The notes below the pieces were generated by a model. It did not search any database and had not been told where the DNA came from. It saw nothing but the letters and a program-made list of their open reading frames with translations. DNA of 64,000 bases from positions 29,219,398-29,283,397 of the forward strand of contig OY720347.1 in assembly GCA_963082975.1 (NCBI GenBank), in the 5' to 3' direction. Positions within the stretch are counted from its first letter, which is position 1. Every line of letters begins with the position of its first letter. This DNA comes from Labia minor. Lineage: Eukaryota; Arthropoda; Insecta; Dermaptera; Spongiphoridae. Shown one piece after another: positions 12,000-21,385 of the stretch. Made by a program: the position numbers and the translations under genes.

Positions 12000-12062
12000 C
12001 GTTTCAACTGCTTATTCTGCAGTCGTTTTCAAGTAACCGTACGCTTGCTCCGATTCAAGCGG
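11924..12062 (-). repeat. 5' pseudo-LTR of left Penelope unit
   Basis: 139 bp matching 9195-9333 at an offset of 2729. It begins (minus strand) with CCGCTTGAATCGG, 3 nt downstream of the predicted TSS defined in the 3' repeat. It contains the hammerhead-like hairpin and reaches into the ORF start. Confidence 0.88.
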
Positions 12063-12148
12063 AAATAATTTTATACAAATAATGTGGTCTTTTAATAAAA
12101 ATTCTCTTAATAATTATCAAAATAACCACAAAAGCTTTAATAAATACA
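12063..12148 (+). repeat. 5' pseudo-LTR (short) of right Penelope unit
   Basis: About 85 bp, starting AAATAATTTTATAC, matching 14792-14876. It holds the ORF start and its first ~22 codons. It is shorter than the 139-bp repeat of the left unit because the 5' end of this unit is missing. Confidence 0.85.
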
Positions 12149-14454
12149 TTTATGAGAAATATAACCTAAAAATTCAAAAGCAGGTAAGGAGTTATGATGG
12201 ATTAATTGTTAAAAAAGCAAAATTATTAAGTTCTTTGAATTTCTTAAAAAGATGTCGTGATCAAGATATTATACCAAAAGGCTTTTATATTAAGCGAGTT
12301 GTATACACAAAAAGAGCGACTACCATATATAATAATGCTAGTTTGGCTCTGTTACGAGAACGCATCACAAATATCAGGCAAGTTTTGTTTACATTGGACA
12401 CTGATTTATTCAATGTATATAATAATCTAAAATCTGTTTTAACCCAGGAAGAAATTTCTTATTTGCAGCACGTATCCCAGACACACTTTAAATTTACACA
12501 TAAAAAACAAACCGATATTCAAAAATCAAAATTTGATAAACTTTCATTCAATAAGACTAAAACATCTATTCAGAATTTTGATAATAACAAATTAGTAGTC
12601 AATCTATCAAATAAAAGTCTTGACAAAAATACCATCTCAGTGTTAGCAAAAGGACCAAAGTTCTCCATAGCACCGAATAAAATTCCAAAAATTGAGATAG
12701 TTAGTTCAATTGAATCATCCTTATATAACTTACCAAACAACATTGCAGAGGAAATTAGATTTGATACGATTAACATACTGAAAAATGCTAAACCACCCAA
12801 ACCAAATTTGACCAAATCTGAGATGCGTGCTCTGAAGGAAATTAGAAACGATGACTCTCTAAAGATTATCCCTGCCGACAAAGGTAACGCCACTGTTGTA
12901 ATGAATACAGCGGATTATAAACAAAAAATGGAAAATATTTTGAATTCTTCTACCTACGAAATACAGAAAAAAGATCCAACGGATAAATTCTGTAGAAAAC
13001 TAAAATCAATAATAAAGAATCTACCTATTGAGGAAAAAGATAAAGATAAATTAAAACCGAAAGATCCACAAATACCAAAAATATACGGTAATCCCAAAAT
13101 CCATAAAACCAACAAACCTTTAAGACCAATAGTTAGTCAAATCAATTCAGTGACTTACAACTCATCAAAATATCTAGCACATTTGTTAAAACCATTTACA
13201 GGTACTAATTTTTCATACGTTAAAAATTCCACCCACTTAGTAGAAATGTTATCAAAAGTAGAAATTACAAAAAATGATATATTGGTGAGTCTGGATGTGG
13301 ACTCCTTGTACACAAATGTTCCTATTGACGAGACCATTGAGATTATAAAATCAAACATTACATTAGATAAAAATACTCTCGAATTAATAGAATTTTGCCA
13401 AAAATCTACATACTTTATTTATGATAAAAAGATTTATAAGCAAAAAGAAGGATGTGCTATGGGTAGTCCACTAAGCCCAGTATTCGCTAACATATTCATG
13501 GAAGAATTTGAATCAAAATTGGTCAATAATGCAATAAAGAAACCAAAACTGTTTCTTAGATATGTGGATGATATTTTGATGATTTGGCCTCATGGTAAGG
13601 ATTCTTTAGTTAAATTTGTAGAAGCAGCAAATAATTTACATAAAAATATAAAACTAAGCGTTGAATGGGAAATAAATGAAGAGTTACCGTTTCTTGATGT
13701 ATTAATTAAAAAGAAACAGAATAGATTAAGGTTTGATATTTTCAGGAAAACAACTCACACCAACAGATATATCCACGCAGATTCCCACCACCATCCATCA
13801 CAAAAATATGGAGTGATAAAAACACTGCACAAAAGAGCCGAAGAGATATGCTCAAATGAAAACATTAAAAAAGAAAAACAACGATTGAAGGAAGCTTTCA
13901 TAAACAATGGTTTCTCGGAATATGAAATTAGGAAATTCAGTAAAACAAAAAAGACAGAAATCAAAAATGAAAATGAAAAACCAATATACAGATCACAAAT
14001 AACATTACCTTATATAAAAGGAACAACAGAAAAAATAGCGTCAAAATTGAGGAAACACAACATCAGAGTAACATATAAACCTCATAAACAAATGTCTTCT
14101 CTCACCTCAAATATAAAAGACAAAATTAAAAACGAAAATAATGGAGTTTATAAGGTAACTTGTGAATGCAAAAAAGTATACATTGGTGAAACAAGTAGAA
14201 AGATTTCTACAAGACTGTCTGAACATGAGAGAGCCATTAGATTGAAACATCCAAATCAATCAGCAATTGCAGAACATGCCTTAACAACAGGACATAAAAT
14301 AAATTTAGATAATGTAGAAACACTTCATATTGAAAATAATTGGTGGAAAAGAAAAATAAAAGAATCTATAGAAATTGATAATCATCCCAATAATATTAAC
14401 AAAGAGGATGGATATAGACTTAATAAGATGTGGAACATAGTGTTGGATGAGTAA
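12082..14454 (+). CDS. Penelope-like reverse transcriptase / GIY-YIG endonuclease (right unit)
   Basis: 790-codon ORF whose translation is identical to residues 1-790 (from MWSF) of the minus-strand copy at 9585-11957, including YVDD, the GCAMGSPLSP fingers motif and the C-terminal GIY-YIG domain. The 5' UTR is only 19 bp long (12063-12081) before the inverted junction, so this copy is 5'-truncated by about 80 bp relative to its partner. Its 3' UTR (14455-14700) leads into a terminal repeat with TATA, Inr and DPE. Downstream the repeat copies the first ~22 codons of the ORF again. Upstream sequence is the inverted partner, so transcription from this start would need a promoter in the partner or readthrough. 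The protein looks functional; whether it is expressed cannot be told. Confidence 0.95.
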   Translation: MWSFNKNSLNNYQNNHKSFNKYIYEKYNLKIQKQVRSYDGLIVKKAKLLSSLNFLKRCRDQDIIPKGFYIKRVVYTKRATTIYNNASLALLRERITNIRQVLFTLDTDLFNVYNNLKSVLTQEEISYLQHVSQTHFKFTHKKQTDIQKSKFDKLSFNKTKTSIQNFDNNKLVVNLSNKSLDKNTISVLAKGPKFSIAPNKIPKIEIVSSIESSLYNLPNNIAEEIRFDTINILKNAKPPKPNLTKSEMRALKEIRNDDSLKIIPADKGNATVVMNTADYKQKMENILNSSTYEIQKKDPTDKFCRKLKSIIKNLPIEEKDKDKLKPKDPQIPKIYGNPKIHKTNKPLRPIVSQINSVTYNSSKYLAHLLKPFTGTNFSYVKNSTHLVEMLSKVEITKNDILVSLDVDSLYTNVPIDETIEIIKSNITLDKNTLELIEFCQKSTYFIYDKKIYKQKEGCAMGSPLSPVFANIFMEEFESKLVNNAIKKPKLFLRYVDDILMIWPHGKDSLVKFVEAANNLHKNIKLSVEWEINEELPFLDVLIKKKQNRLRFDIFRKTTHTNRYIHADSHHHPSQKYGVIKTLHKRAEEICSNENIKKEKQRLKEAFINNGFSEYEIRKFSKTKKTEIKNENEKPIYRSQITLPYIKGTTEKIASKLRKHNIRVTYKPHKQMSSLTSNIKDKIKNENNGVYKVTCECKKVYIGETSRKISTRLSEHERAIRLKHPNQSAIAEHALTTGHKINLDNVETLHIENNWWKRKIKESIEIDNHPNNINKEDGYRLNKMWNIVLDE

Positions 14455-14670
14455 AATTTGTCAAATTAAATTAAATATAATTAATCTAATGTGTATTTGT
14501 GTATATATCTTGATTATGGAAATAATTTAGTATCTTCATTTTAGAGACATAATGCACTATCATACTTCTTGATTGTAAACGCTTGCTTTGACAATTGCTG
14601 CTGACTTCATGTTGAGATTAAGAATTGGCGGTAAAAATTGGAGCCAAAAATTGGCGCCAATATCACTGCC

Positions 14671-14734
14671 TATATAAGAGGTGACGTGTCCCGACATGCA
14701 TCAGTCCGCTTGAATCGGAGCAAGCGTACGGTTA
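14671..14734 (+). promoter_or_regulatory. Core promoter in Penelope terminal repeat (TATA-Inr-DPE)
   Basis: TATATAAG at 14671-14678, an arthropod-type initiator TCAGTC at 14701-14706 (A+1 at 14703, 32 bp from the first T of TATA) and GGTTA at 14730-14734, which is +28 to +32 and fits RGWYV of the downstream promoter element. The left unit's 5' end corresponds to 14706, just 3 nt downstream of this A+1. An identical set lies on the minus strand at 9305-9368. Confidence 0.72.
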
Positions 14735-14767
14735 CTTGAAAACGACTGCAGAATAAGCAGTTGAAAC
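14704..14767 (+). ncRNA. Hammerhead-ribozyme-like fold in Penelope terminal repeat
   Basis: GTC (14704-14706) is followed by a perfect 6-bp stem CGCTTG/CAAGCG (14707-14712, 14721-14726), then CTTGAAAA, a 7-bp stem CGACTGC/GCAGTTG (14743-14749, 14757-14763, one G-T pair) and AAAC. Penelope-like elements are known to carry hammerhead motifs in their terminal repeats. Here the core expected as CTGANGA is degenerate and extra bases separate it from the first stem, so activity is doubtful. An identical motif lies in the left unit's repeats. Confidence 0.45.
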
Positions 14768-14874
14768 GTTGTACAATTATTTTAATTTAATAAATAATTT
14801 TATACAAATAATGTGGTCTTTTAATAAAAATTCTCTTAATAATTATCAAAATAACCACAAAAGCTTTAATAAAT

Positions 14875-14888
14875 ACAAAAACATTTCT
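14875..14888. repeat. Right target-site duplication of the Penelope dimer
   Basis: Exact 14-bp copy of 9181-9194. It starts where the right unit's terminal repeat stops. Confidence 0.93.
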
Positions 14889-15245
14889 TTTTAATTAATA
14901 TTTTTATGTAATACAATTTTTTTCTCATCATATTTTTATTAAAAATCTTATATTAATGGCTAATTTATTGTATATATGTTATGATTATTATTTTATATAT
15001 ATTTTTATTTAAAAAAAGATTCTAAGTCATCTTTGGAAAGTGACACCAAAATGGGCGCCTAAACGTCGAGACTCAAATCTCAAAATAAAACATGAAAATA
15101 ACCCGGAAATATCTTTACATAATAAAAACGTTTACGGAAACTAAAACAAATATAAATAATAGTATATATAATATTATAAAGGATCGAATTAATTAAATAA
15201 AATACTAATGTATACCCAAATAAAAATTGTCCTGTTGGATTGTAC

Positions 15246-15497
15246 TTAACACACTATGAGCGGAGCGGGTATTTGTACCCTTTGCGGGGACTGCCACTTA
15301 TAAGCGGGGCGGGTATTTATACCCGTTGACACTTATATGAGGGATATATATTAGTTATCGTTTAAAATAAGTAATTTTAAGTGACACAAAGGAAAATATA
15401 TATTATATAAGTGGCAACGGGTATAAATACCCGCCCCGCTTATAAGTGGCAGTCCCCGCAACGGGTACAAATACCCGCCCCGCTCATAGTGTGTTAA
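15246..15497. mobile_element. piggyBac-type MITE with nested palindromes
   Basis: A 244-bp element (15250-15493) flanked by TTAA at 15246-15249 and 15494-15497. Terminal inverted repeats of about 90 bp begin CACACTATGAGCGG. Each arm carries two copies of the near-palindrome CGGGTATTTATACCC, four in all. TTAA duplication is the mark of piggyBac-type transposition. There is no coding capacity. Confidence 0.85.
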
Positions 15498-16149
15498 TAA
15501 ATTGAAAATATTTATTTTAATACAACAATAATAATAAATAAATAATTAAAGATCCTATTATTCAAACAATAATAAGAAGAAGAAACAAATCATATATTCG
15601 TTTTCTTATTAGTTTATTCTCAATATTGGAGCAAGATTAATTTAAACTCTTTAATAATATTAATTTGGATTAAAATTATTCATCTTAGTTTATTCTATAT
15701 AGTAAATATAATCGCCAAAGATAATTTACGAGTGTAATTGACTCAGAATAACGTGCCGTAATAACAGGCTCAGAGTGGCAAAATAACGACAAATGAGTAT
15801 ATATAAATATATATATATATATGATCAATAAAACTAAATATATATATACATATATATAAATATTAAATAACGAAAACTATATCAAAATATATTTAACAAA
15901 TGGAAAAAATGAACGAAATATTCCAGTTCTATAAGCAGTAATATCAATAATTCATTCTTCAGTTCATTGACGTTAAATGATTTTCAATGTTGAAAAATTG
16001 TCGTTAAATAAATCATTATAATCCTACGATATCAAAAGTTTTGATTTTAAAAATCAAACGGAAATTGTTTCCGATTTTATTTTATTTTTTATGTTTTATT
16101 TTTATTTTTTATTTTTTATTTATTTATTTATTTTTTGCTACAACTGATT
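15498..16149. other. AT-rich DNA, nothing recognised
   Basis: TA-rich tracts near 15800-15870 and a (TTTAT)n-like tract near 16080-16135. The same applies to 14889-15245 and 16441-16908. Confidence 0.5.
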
Positions 16150-16440
16150 TATTCACCATTCCACTCAACCGTGAGATGGGCATATTTTTATTAAATAAAC
16201 CATAAACATTTTTTGAGAGATTACTGAATAAAAGTTCAATGGCACAAAGAGAAGGATAGAATATCGGATCGGAAGAGAAAAATGAATTTTATTTTATCGG
16301 ATCCATTTAATTCCATGATTTCCATGTTGTCCCATTCCCTATGCAAGTTCCCATACCCTGTTAATTCCCCCGATTTTAAACTTATATTTATTTCACCCAC
16401 TTTTCTCTAATTCCATTAAACTCGTTCTAAATCGACTACA
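16150..16440. promoter_or_regulatory. Weak non-repeat island
   Basis: Moderately GC-richer block with ATCGGATCGGAAG and TTATCGGATCC direct words and CCCTATGCAAGTTCCC. No frame or repeat match. Confidence 0.25.
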
Positions 16441-16908
16441 AATTAAATAATTAATAAATATACTCACGCTTCTATTTTGGTTTAATAATTATTTGATATA
16501 ATGAATAAAACAAATTAGAAAATAACAGAGAAGGAAAGAATTAATTAAAAATAAATTAAATTAAAAAAAAAATTCAGGAAATGTAACATATTAGAAGAGT
16601 TTATGCTTAAAAATAAATTATTTGTTTTTTAAGCTATATATTTAAATTGAATTAGTTTTATATGTATTCATATCATTTGAAATATTATCGATAAATAATA
16701 ATTAAATAATAAACTTGTGATTTTCTATTAATTAAAATCAAAATCATAAATTCTTACTATATATGTATATAATTAAATAAGCTTCACTTAGGTTTAAGTT
16801 TTAATTATTAATTTTAAATAAATACGGAGACGCGCTAAAATGGACATAGGTCTCAAAAACCAATAAAAAAACATTATTTAAAACTCTCCCTTATATTTTT
16901 ATTATCTA

Positions 16909-17085
16909 TTTTATAAAAATGAATCGCAAAATGTGTTGGTAAACGCATAACTCAATAATGCCTGGACCAATTTTGCCAATTCTTTTTTTTTTAATGTTCG
17001 TTGAAGTGCAATGATACGGGAAGAAAAAATCGAATAATTGCCGGGAAAACTCTAAAACAGTCCTTTTCTTTTTCCCATACGTAAT
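16909..17085 (-). repeat. Repeat fragment shared with the 43.2 kb Tc1-type element
   Basis: Inverse complement of 43508-43672: conserved CGGCAATTATTCGAT, ACTTCAACGAACATT, GTCCAGGC and ACCAACACATTTTGCGATT. No terminal repeats are visible here. Confidence 0.7.
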
Positions 17086-17153
17086 CATGGGAACCGATAA
17101 CAACAAATTTCAAATTTGACTTTTATACATATTAGTAAGAATTTTTTTTTTCC

Positions 17154-17512
17154 AGAATGTCTCCGAAAAATCAAATTTAAGTAGGTATTTAAAATGTACT
17201 AGGCAAAGAAAAGAACGTTTAAAATTAAGTTTAGTAGGGTCATCTGATGTGTTAGAATTACAAAACAAAGATAGGGAACCTAAAATTAAAAAACGATTAA
17301 TTGAGTCTCTGTCTGAGAGAGAAAATAGGCTTTTTAAAGATAGGGTCCTACAGAGAGACAGAAGAAGAAGAAAAAGAAGAGAGGGTAAAAAAGCTAGGAT
17401 TCATCATACTGAGATTCGATTTTCTGAGACTCAGTCAGAGAGAGAAAAGAGGCTTTTTAATAATAGGGTCTTACATGCAGCAGGTCGTCCTACTGAGGAA
17501 GAAGAAGAAAAC
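17154..17512 (+). pseudogene. Helitron-like N-terminal repeat fragment
   Basis: An open frame runs from about 17155 to 17548 (the ATG at 17249 is internal). The protein is very rich in Arg, Lys and Glu with a repeated unit: ESLSERENRLFKDRVL and, 42 residues on, ETQSEREKRLFNNRVL. Arrays of ET.E.RE.RL.. units occur at the N-terminus of Helitron Rep/helicase proteins in arthropods. That assignment rests on pattern alone. A splice-acceptor-like TTTTTTCCAG directly precedes 17155. The last ~12 codons derive from a SINE, and no Rep or helicase domain follows, so the frame is a truncated fragment. An uncharacterised gene exon is the alternative. Confidence 0.5.
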
Positions 17513-17620
17513 GTTCAAGTCTCGGACCTGGCAAAGAAATTTCTCTAGCTGAGGTCTATCAAGAAAATCAAGATAACTGTTGATAAGACCCATTCTACTA
17601 ATCATAGAATACTTTCAAAG
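17510..17620 (+). mobile_element. SINE S1 fragment
   Basis: GTTCAAGTCTCGGACCTGGC (B box onward), TTTCTCTAGCTGAGGTCTAT, a deletion of the central body, then CAAGAAAATCAAGATAACTG and AGACCCATTCTACTAATCAT. It is inserted at the end of the Helitron-like reading frame and supplies that frame's last codons. Confidence 0.75.
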
Positions 17621-18339
17621 AAAAAAAATATTATTATTATTTTTGAAAGAATAAACTACATGGCTTAAGTAAGATAGCATAGGTAACTTTAAACATTATT
17701 CACTGAATCAATATTTAAATCAATTTTCAATTTCATTTTACTAAAATCCTCCGGTTAAGTAAATTTGAATATATTGTTTTTTTATTGTAACATATTCCCT
17801 TTTGATTTTTAATCTAACAGAATCAGAGTAGTTAGAAAATTTGAAAATTTAATTATAATTCAGTCCATTAGTAAGCAAATTTCAATTTCAAAAGGGAATG
17901 GATGATTTTTCAATATCAAGTGTTATTGACATTTACTTCTTTACCATTTTGAGTATAAGATGCCTTTTTCAATATAATTTATATAGAAAAAAATGAATAT
18001 TTTTTTATTTAAATTATCAGATCATGATTAATATTTTGGAAAAATTTAAATTTAAAGATATAGATAATGATGATGTTATTGAAAGTATTTTTTTTCGATT
18101 TATATTATATTTTCAATTAATAATTTATTATTAAATCACAATAAAGAGGTACAAAAATTAACAATTTATAAATATATAGTATAGTATAGTAGAAATAAAT
18201 AAAATTGAATAGAGAGTGACCATTAATAGAGAATAAAAATATTAATTTGAATCATACGAATGCTGAAAGGAAAATTTCAGAATTATTCGACATTATATAT
18301 AACTTATCTATTATAATAAAGGCGATATATACTAGCTTG
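17621..18339. other. AT-rich DNA, nothing recognised
   Basis: A short TATAGTATAG tandem near 18175-18192. Otherwise featureless, as are 18802-19120, 19166-19849 and 20542-21209. Confidence 0.5.
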
Positions 18340-18530
18340 TTCAATAAATTCGCGGAGCGAAAGGGAGGTCCAAAAACTATCAACACCGGAAATCATCGGA
18401 AAAATAATTGTATTGAAGACCGTCGATTGACTGAAAGAGATTTAACAGATGCTGTAGGCATTTCGTTAGGCACAGTGAGCAATATTTTGAGTGTTAATTT
18501 GCTCGTGCTATACAATAAAAAATTAGCAAT
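18340..18530 (+). pseudogene. Mariner-like transposase HTH fragment
   Basis: Within a 184-codon frame (18247-18801) the part GGPKTINTG and IEDRRLTERDLTDAVGISLG, TVSNILSVNL matches the second helix-turn-helix of mariner transposases (the RRLT.RE.A..VGIS.GSV..IL pattern). Neither the upstream first HTH nor the downstream catalytic domain is recognisable. The rest of the frame is AT-rich and probably fortuitous. Confidence 0.7.
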
Positions 18531-19124
18531 AGACAACTCGAAAGTACTATTAATACTTATAATAATAATAAAAGATTGTCATGCAGAAACAGATACTTTG
18601 GAAATCTATATAATTAAACGACTACTCAATCCTAAACTTCTAAACAGCTTCATGGATCTTAATGGTTCGGGTATCCGTCATGGCCCAAGGATAAGGTATA
18701 AGATTGAAAATTTCAAAAAAGTTGATCCGTTCCAAAGTTATGTGCAAAAAACCGACAAAGATAAACAACGCTCCACGTGGCACCTCTGGTGGCTCAGTTA
18801 AGAAGTTGACACTCAATATAATATTTAATAATTCTAGAAATTTCCATACAAAGAATGTTTATAATATTTAAATTTTTATTTTATCTAATAATATTTTATT
18901 CTATAATATTAAAAGTAAAATTAAATTATATTAAATTAAATTGAATATATATATATATTACTCCTAATTGATAAATATTTCCTAAAACAAAGTAAGTAAT
19001 ATTTTTTATATTTAAATTTTGAAAAATTGTACAATTTGCAAATTTGAGTGAAAATGAGAGAAAAAATATACTGATTGAATTAAAATAAATTAAACCTTTC
19101 GTATACAGATTTTCAACAAATTAC

Positions 19125-19165
19125 TATTTGGGCGAAGAGCGCCGAAGGCGCTGTGAGAAGCTAGT
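19125..19165 (-). repeat. Short LINE-like 3'-terminal scrap
   Basis: GAGCGCCGAAGGCGCT hairpin followed by AGCTAGTAATTATAAAAT, matching the 3' end of the LINE at 63370. No coding portion is present. The repeated motif reads forward on the plus strand here and on the minus strand at 63370. Confidence 0.5.
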
Positions 19166-19849
19166 AATTATAAAATGGATAAGTAATTGAATATGAAAAC
19201 AAATATTTTAATAAATAATTATTTGGAATTATCAATGTTTATTCTTCTAATTATTAACATAATGAATAAATATTCTTATTATAATTCATATTATTAGATA
19301 TATTAAAATATTTGAATTTATTAATTTTACAATAATTTCATTAAAATGATTTTCAAAATTTGAATGAGTGCTAGATATACTAGCCAAAGAGGCATTTTGA
19401 GTTGCCCCTTGGCATAATGTTTATACCATATTAATATGCAATAAAGCCTAAAAAGTGAAATTTACCCTAATTTAATAGAACATATTTTAATAATAATTAA
19501 ATTATTCAAATTTTAGTTTCTAATAAAATAAAAATATAGTAAAGTAAATCTAATATTAAATACATAGTAAAAAAGGTGTATTTAATAATATCTTTATATT
19601 AATAATATAACCAATTCCATATTAATATTGTATTCAATATTATGAAAAATTTAAAATCAATATATTATTAATATTATTAATTTAATTAAATTATATTATT
19701 TAATAATATTCTTATCTTTTGAAATTCTTTTCATTCATTTGAATAAAATGCAAACTTAACCATAGAATTTCTTTCTTTTTAAAGAAAGAAATTTAGATTG
19801 AAAAAAAATATAAATTTAGAACATTAACACTTGAAAATATTGTATTCAT

Positions 19850-20060
19850 AGAGAGGGAGAGAGAAGGAGAGAGTGGGAGAGTGAAAGGGTGGGAGATAGA
19901 CAGGGCGTGTAGCCGACAGGTGTCAGCTGAAGGGAGAATCAATATCCTGTTTTGTCGATCTGAGATGCTCGTTTGTCTGTTTCTCTAATGATGATGATCG
20001 ATCCAAAACCGATTTACAAGATATTTTATTTCCTCTAATACAAGTATAAAGAAATGTTAG
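19850..20060. promoter_or_regulatory. Candidate regulatory island with paired E-boxes
   Basis: A GA-rich tract precedes CAGGTGTCAGCTG (adjacent E-boxes CAGGTG and CAGCTG, about 19917-19929). A hAT element is inserted just downstream at 20069. Confidence 0.35.
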
Positions 20061-20068
20061 ATCTAGGT

Positions 20069-20533
20069 CAGAGGTTCTTAAACTGTGGTCCACGGACCCC
20101 TGGGGGTCCGCGAAGCCTTTACTGGGGGTCCGCAAAGCCATCGTACAGGTGCACGAGAAAATGATGAGTCAGTTAAAACTTTAATTAATATAAAAGAAGC
20201 GATGGCATGGCTTTGTGAGGAAACAGAGATCAAATACCCAAATTCAACGAAATGTGCAAGAAAACTATTGCTACCGTTTCCATCTTCATATTTAGCTGAA
20301 TTTTCTTTCTTCCATATTATAATTTCTAATAAAATGTGTTCTACTATATGCAAAAAAATCGTTATTCACCAATCACTGTTAGAAATATCCATCATATATC
20401 CTTGTTCTTATGAGATCGTAAGCCAGAAATTAACTAATAAAATGACGTAAAGTACCTAAAGTTGGGATGGGGTCCGTCAAAAAAAATTTCTCCAAGTGGG
20501 GGTCCGCGGAGTACAAAGGTTTAAGAACCTCTG
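20069..20533. mobile_element. hAT element with transposase C-terminal remnant
   Basis: Perfect 8-bp duplication ATCTAGGT (20061-20068, 20534-20541) and 15-bp inverted ends CAGAGGTTCTTAAAC. The plus-strand interior encodes KTLINIKEAMAWLCEE, then KLLLPFPSSYLAEFSFF, resembling the hAT dimerisation region (LLPFPTSYLCE.GFS) of ZBED5-like transposases. The remainder of the transposase is deleted. Confidence 0.9.
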
Positions 20534-21209
20534 ATCTAGGTTATATATATATATATCATAAAAGAACAATTTTAATATTTAGAAACAAAAAAAAAATAGA
20601 TTGTTTGTACCTATGTATATTCCATTCCATATTTCACAACATACTATATATATAAATATAATAAGTATGAGTCATTTTATATTTATATTTTATCCTATAT
20701 TAAAGGGTGGTGTCGTATCAAAATTTTGACTATCCAAAACCGAATAAGTAGTTTACAATCAGATGAAATTATATGTTCAAATTAAAGTACTATAAATTGT
20801 AATTATATTTATTTTTCTAGATTCTAGATGAATATTCATAATAAAACATATTAATTATTAATAGATTAATTGAATAAAATATGATAATAATAAAACAATT
20901 AATACAATATATGAATATTATTTAAAAAATAAAATAAAAATATTAATTGTAGTGTAAGTAAATGATTTCAAATTATGTTTTTATTAGAACCGATTTATAC
21001 TATTAAGTGGTTGGATATATAGATATTATCTTAAACAAATAATAATCATGTAAACTATCTGATAATGAATCAAAGAATAAATACATAAACGTAATTAAAA
21101 TAATATTATATATATTTAATAATACGACATAAATTAAAAATAAAAAATTATTAATATTTTATTTTTTTTATAATTTGGCAAATCGAGAATCAAACTTAAT
21201 ATAATTAAT

Positions 21210-21375
21210 AATATTCATAATTGTGGGTGGATAATGTGAGAAAGGACGTGAGAGAGACGGGAGAGGATAGGGACTGGAGGGTTGTAGCTCAGAATAGGAA
21301 TACTTGGAGTGGTGTGGTTGCTGCGGCCAAGAACTTTCGAGTTCCGTAGAGCCACAGAGATAGACAGATTCATAA
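21210..21375 (+). pseudogene. LINE 3'-end fragment
   Basis: Encodes remnants VDNVRKDVRETGEDRDWRVV and AQNRNTWSGVVAAAKNF, the terminal W..VAQNR.TW..VVAAAKN pattern of the LINE tail. It ends with the family's 3' end (CACAGAGATAGACAGAT). It abuts the truncated mariner relic at 21386. Confidence 0.75.
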
Positions 21376-21385
21376 TTCTTTGGTT

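Larger units (their letters stand above)
9195..14874. mobile_element. Head-to-head Penelope-like retroelement dimer
   Basis: Two Penelope-like units lie in inverted orientation. Arms 9195-11976 and 12063-14844 pair at a constant coordinate sum (24039), checked at both ORF ends, the UTRs and the outer ends, so no net indel separates them. The 86-bp centre (11977-12062) belongs only to the minus unit. The right unit runs 30 bp further (to 14874), repeating the sequence at the start of its own ORF. A perfect 14-bp duplication, ACAAAAACATTTCT, lies at 9181-9194 and 14875-14888. TSDs of this size and tandem or inverted pseudo-LTR arrangements are known for Penelope elements. Identical arms imply a recent insertion. 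Confidence 0.95.
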
